Below are positions 19,837 to 22,268 of a DNA stretch of 22,268 bases, piece after piece. Every line of letters starts with the position of its first letter. Position 1 is the stretch's first letter. The DNA comes from Didymodactylos carnosus (lineage: Eukaryota; Rotifera; Eurotatoria; Philodinida; Philodinidae). A program made the translations under genes and the position numbers. The stretch spans positions 1-22,268 of the forward strand of contig CAJNOQ010002884.1 in the NCBI GenBank assembly GCA_905250885.1, given 5' to 3'. Under the pieces are notes generated by a model. It searched no databases, had not been told where the DNA came from, and was given only the letters and a program-made list of their open reading frames with translations.

Positions 19837-20035
19837 AAACAGATCACAAATAATATTTCATTGTCTCATATTTCTTCCTTCTGGCTAAGCACCGTTACTG
19901 AGATATTCGCTGAGGATACCACTAAAGTGCAGCGTTGAAGACCTGTCTAGTTGTGCCCCCAGCGAATATCTCAGTAACGGTGCTTGGCCAGAAGGAAGAA
20001 ATATGAGGCAATGAAATATTATTTGTGGTCTGTTT
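19837..20035. repeat. 76-bp-arm inverted repeat, 47-base spacer
   Basis: 19837-19912 against 19960-20035, with three mismatches, all A/G when aligned in one orientation. The marker is CAGCGAATATCTCAGTAACG. The right arm directly abuts the right arm of the larger composite. Confidence 0.9.
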
Positions 20036-20547
20036 AAACTTAAAACTTTAATCTGGTGAATTTAAGGGTCACTTTTCTGATATTTGGGTGCGTTGGTGAC
20101 ATTAAAGCGAATACACTTAGCTGCCTGACTACGTACCATACACACCTTATAGGTATCGACGTTTTTCTTATCATTTCAGATGAGACGAAAAAGCAATGTC
20201 GGTTATACAAGTCACTTATTTCTGAAGTAGTATGAAGTGGTGAATGATTTACTTTGATTGCATCATGCTCCCGAAGAGAAAGCCGGGTAAAACATGGTGA
20301 GACCCGTATGTCAATTACCTTAAGAGTGTTCATGTTTTAAATAAAGCCTTTTCAGATTTGGAACGAAACCCTTTTGGTTTTTTATAATATGTTTTAAGAG
20401 TGTACACCGTCATAAAGTCTTTCAAATTAAGTACGAATATATGAAAGAACAACGCATGCCTGTCGATACATTCAGCTTTAGATTTACAATAGATGATTTG
20501 ATTAAAACAAAGACATCTAGATGTATGCAGCGAGACATTGACCTACA

Positions 20548-21182
20548 TATGGAGTCAAAATAGATTTGGCTGGAGTTTTTATGCAGACGAGTTGAAGAAA
20601 AATCTGTTTTGTAAGTTACTTATAAGCATAAGGACATGACTAATTCGAAAATATCTCTTCTCAGATTTTTTCCGTTACCGAGATAACAAGCATTATTTCC
20701 TAAGAACTGACTCTTAGTTATTGTTCCGAAGACAAGATTTTTTGATGAAATGGATTACCTAGGCAGCTGTGCCTTCGTACTTAAATTCTCTGACAGTCGT
20801 AATTTTATAAAAACGTCTTCTGTGAGTGGAGAGAGCGCGCAAATTTTCCAAATTTTGGACTTTTTCTACTTTTAACCATGCTAGACTTGTGATTTTTTCA
20901 TGATTTCTACCAATGAAAACTAAGCTCGCACCCGGTAACATGTCTCTATACTGTACTCGAGCTACTTATAGTTATTTTATCCATAAAGGTATGATTATAA
21001 GTAGCCGGTAGAAAAGGCAGTTATTTTACCGATAATACCTCCTATCTCGGTAACGGAAAAGACCTGAGCAGAGATATTTTCGAATTAGTCATGTCCTTAT
21101 GCTTATAAGTAACTTACAAAAAAGATTTTTCTTCAACTTGTCTGCAAAAAACCTCCAGCCAAATCTATTTCGACTCGATATG
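20548..21182. mobile_element. ~635-bp fold-back element
   Basis: Arms 20548-20685 and 21043-21182 are reverse complements at high identity (markers AGATTTGGCTGGAG, AAGTTACTTATAAGCATAAG, TCCGTTACCGAGATA). The interior has a 60-codon minus frame at 20759-20941 and a CTACTTATA/TATAAGTAG stem, neither recognised. Confidence 0.8.
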
Positions 21183-21709
21183 TATCTCACAATGGGTAAT
21201 CACGTCATATTTAGGTGACAAAACGAAAGCGAGATTTGAATAGCACATCATATACTTGCATTCCCTCTATAGCTTTTCCATTGCAAGTTTTTTTCTAGAT
21301 GCCATTTCTAGCGGGAAAATCGACGATAAAATTATTTTAGGAAAACAGAGCGGTTAAGATAGAGAATCATTTTGCGACAAACAATAGACGATATTTATTG
21401 AAATTTTACATAGTCTAAAACTAGGTATTTCGCTCTAGGGTGTTTCCATGGGGTCCGTACCACGATATACACAACATTGTTCGCATAAGCTGAACCGTTT
21501 TCAAATGAATGACCCGTACGTGGGATTAGCGTAAATCGAGTTAAAAAAGTTTGAAAATATTGGCATCATAGAGCGCCAAATCTCGAGATTTGCGTTTTTT
21601 TGCGTTTTGAGGATCCAATAACACTAAACTTTTGCCTATATAAACCAGTAGCGAACCTTGAATTTTTTATGGAATATAATAGTAAAAAGTTAGGGCTTTC
21701 TCGTGGTAT
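21183..21709. other. No gene recognised
   Basis: AT-rich spacer between two fold-back elements. No repeat partner within the window and no convincing frame. Confidence 0.4.
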
Positions 21710-22268
21710 CGCCAAAAAAATTTCAAAATGTTTTGGAGATTTCGGGGAGGAGTTCCAAAAACCCGATTTGGTCTCTTTTTACGATAGATAGATTTTCAGG
21801 AAAGCAAAATGGAAAATAACTTTCAAGTAGTGCATTCGACTCGCCTTTGCATTATCTATTGAATGGTAAAACAAAAACTTTCATAGCTTTTAAAATGAAA
21901 TCGAAAAATTCGAGATACCGGCGGGGATTTTTTGACTTTTTGCCTGTTTTACGCTCGCTTTTTTTTATAATCTCGAATTCCCGAGGTCGCTTTCATATAT
22001 TTTTACGATACGATTTGCTCCAACTCAGTGCCTTGTAGGTATAAACCCCATAAAATTTGATTTTTCCAGTTTTGATGACTTTTTCAGCTTTTTAAAAATG
22101 ATATGATACAACTTTAGGATTACAATTCCAAGGTAAATTCGAATGCACTATTTGAAAGTTATTTTCCATTTTGCTTTCCTGAAAATCTATCTATCGTAAA
22201 AAGAGACCAAATCGGGTTTTTGGAACTCCTCCCCGAAATCTCCAAAACATTTTGAAATTTTTTTGGCG
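21710..22268. mobile_element. Fold-back element running off the window end
   Basis: Arm 21710-21842 is a near-perfect reverse complement of 22138-22268 (marker GGAGATTTCGGGGAGGAG). The right arm is still matching at the last base, so the element and its right boundary lie outside. Confidence 0.85.

Larger units (their letters stand above)
18713..20216. mobile_element. ~1.5-kb inverted-repeat composite with a protein-like segment in its arms
   Basis: The left arm (18713-19003, interrupted by about 105 unmatched bases at 18788-18894) is the reverse complement of the right arm (20033-20216). Both arms translate to AKCIRFNVTNAPKY-like peptide (left arm plus strand from 18915, right arm minus strand from about 20119). 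Of the differences within the first 17 codons, most are third-position and silent. The right copy then has a TAA where the left has CAA. This suggests the arms derive from a coding fragment, perhaps a transposase; I cannot name it. Two further inverted repeats (19170-19680 and 19837-20035) lie inside. Confidence 0.6.

Noticed and set aside
19838..20036. Assembly fold-back artefact as the explanation of the inverted repeats
   Set aside because: Not excluded for the perfect ones (124-1634, 1496-1593), but most arms show scattered mismatches and different spacer lengths, which fits old biological insertions better.

Overview
The window reads as AT-rich animal-type nuclear DNA, not a prokaryotic or organellar genome. 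Long reading frames are rare, there are no Shine-Dalgarno-led operons, and two gene models rest on GT..AG introns with preserved phase and AATAAA signals downstream. The mix of a tetraspan membrane protein, a 51-base intron, an intronless bacterial-type enzyme gene and dense fold-back repeats would suit a bdelloid rotifer, probably a repeat-rich accessory region. That taxonomic placement is inference.

Layout. 1-2094: a perfect 121-bp direct repeat, with a ~1.5 kb element carrying 40-bp perfect terminal inverted repeats beside the first copy. 2982-3504 (minus): a weakly supported three-exon candidate with a bZIP-like basic segment. 4825-5397 (plus): an unrecognised 190-codon open frame. 5970-6077 (plus): a 35-codon mini-ORF with a poly(A) signal. 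6501-8299 (minus): a two-exon, 177-residue four-TM protein, the best spliced gene here; its 1.27 kb intron holds a 185-bp-arm inverted repeat. 8300-12700: mostly non-genic, with a GGTTAACC-type cluster, two fold-back elements and a 221-bp non-autonomous hAT element with intact 15-bp TIRs and 8-bp TSD. 12816-13226 (minus): the 3' end of an unrecognised gene or gene remnant. 15177-16028 (minus): an intact intronless VOC/Glyoxalase_3-type gene of 283 residues, the most confident gene. 16900-22268: almost continuous fold-back inverted repeats, several nested, the last running off the window.

The genes do not form a pathway. The two best ones (tetraspan, VOC protein) are about 6.9 kb apart, on the same strand and apparently unrelated. 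The striking property is the density of inverted-repeat elements: I count more than a dozen, one inside the intron and most in the last 5.4 kb.
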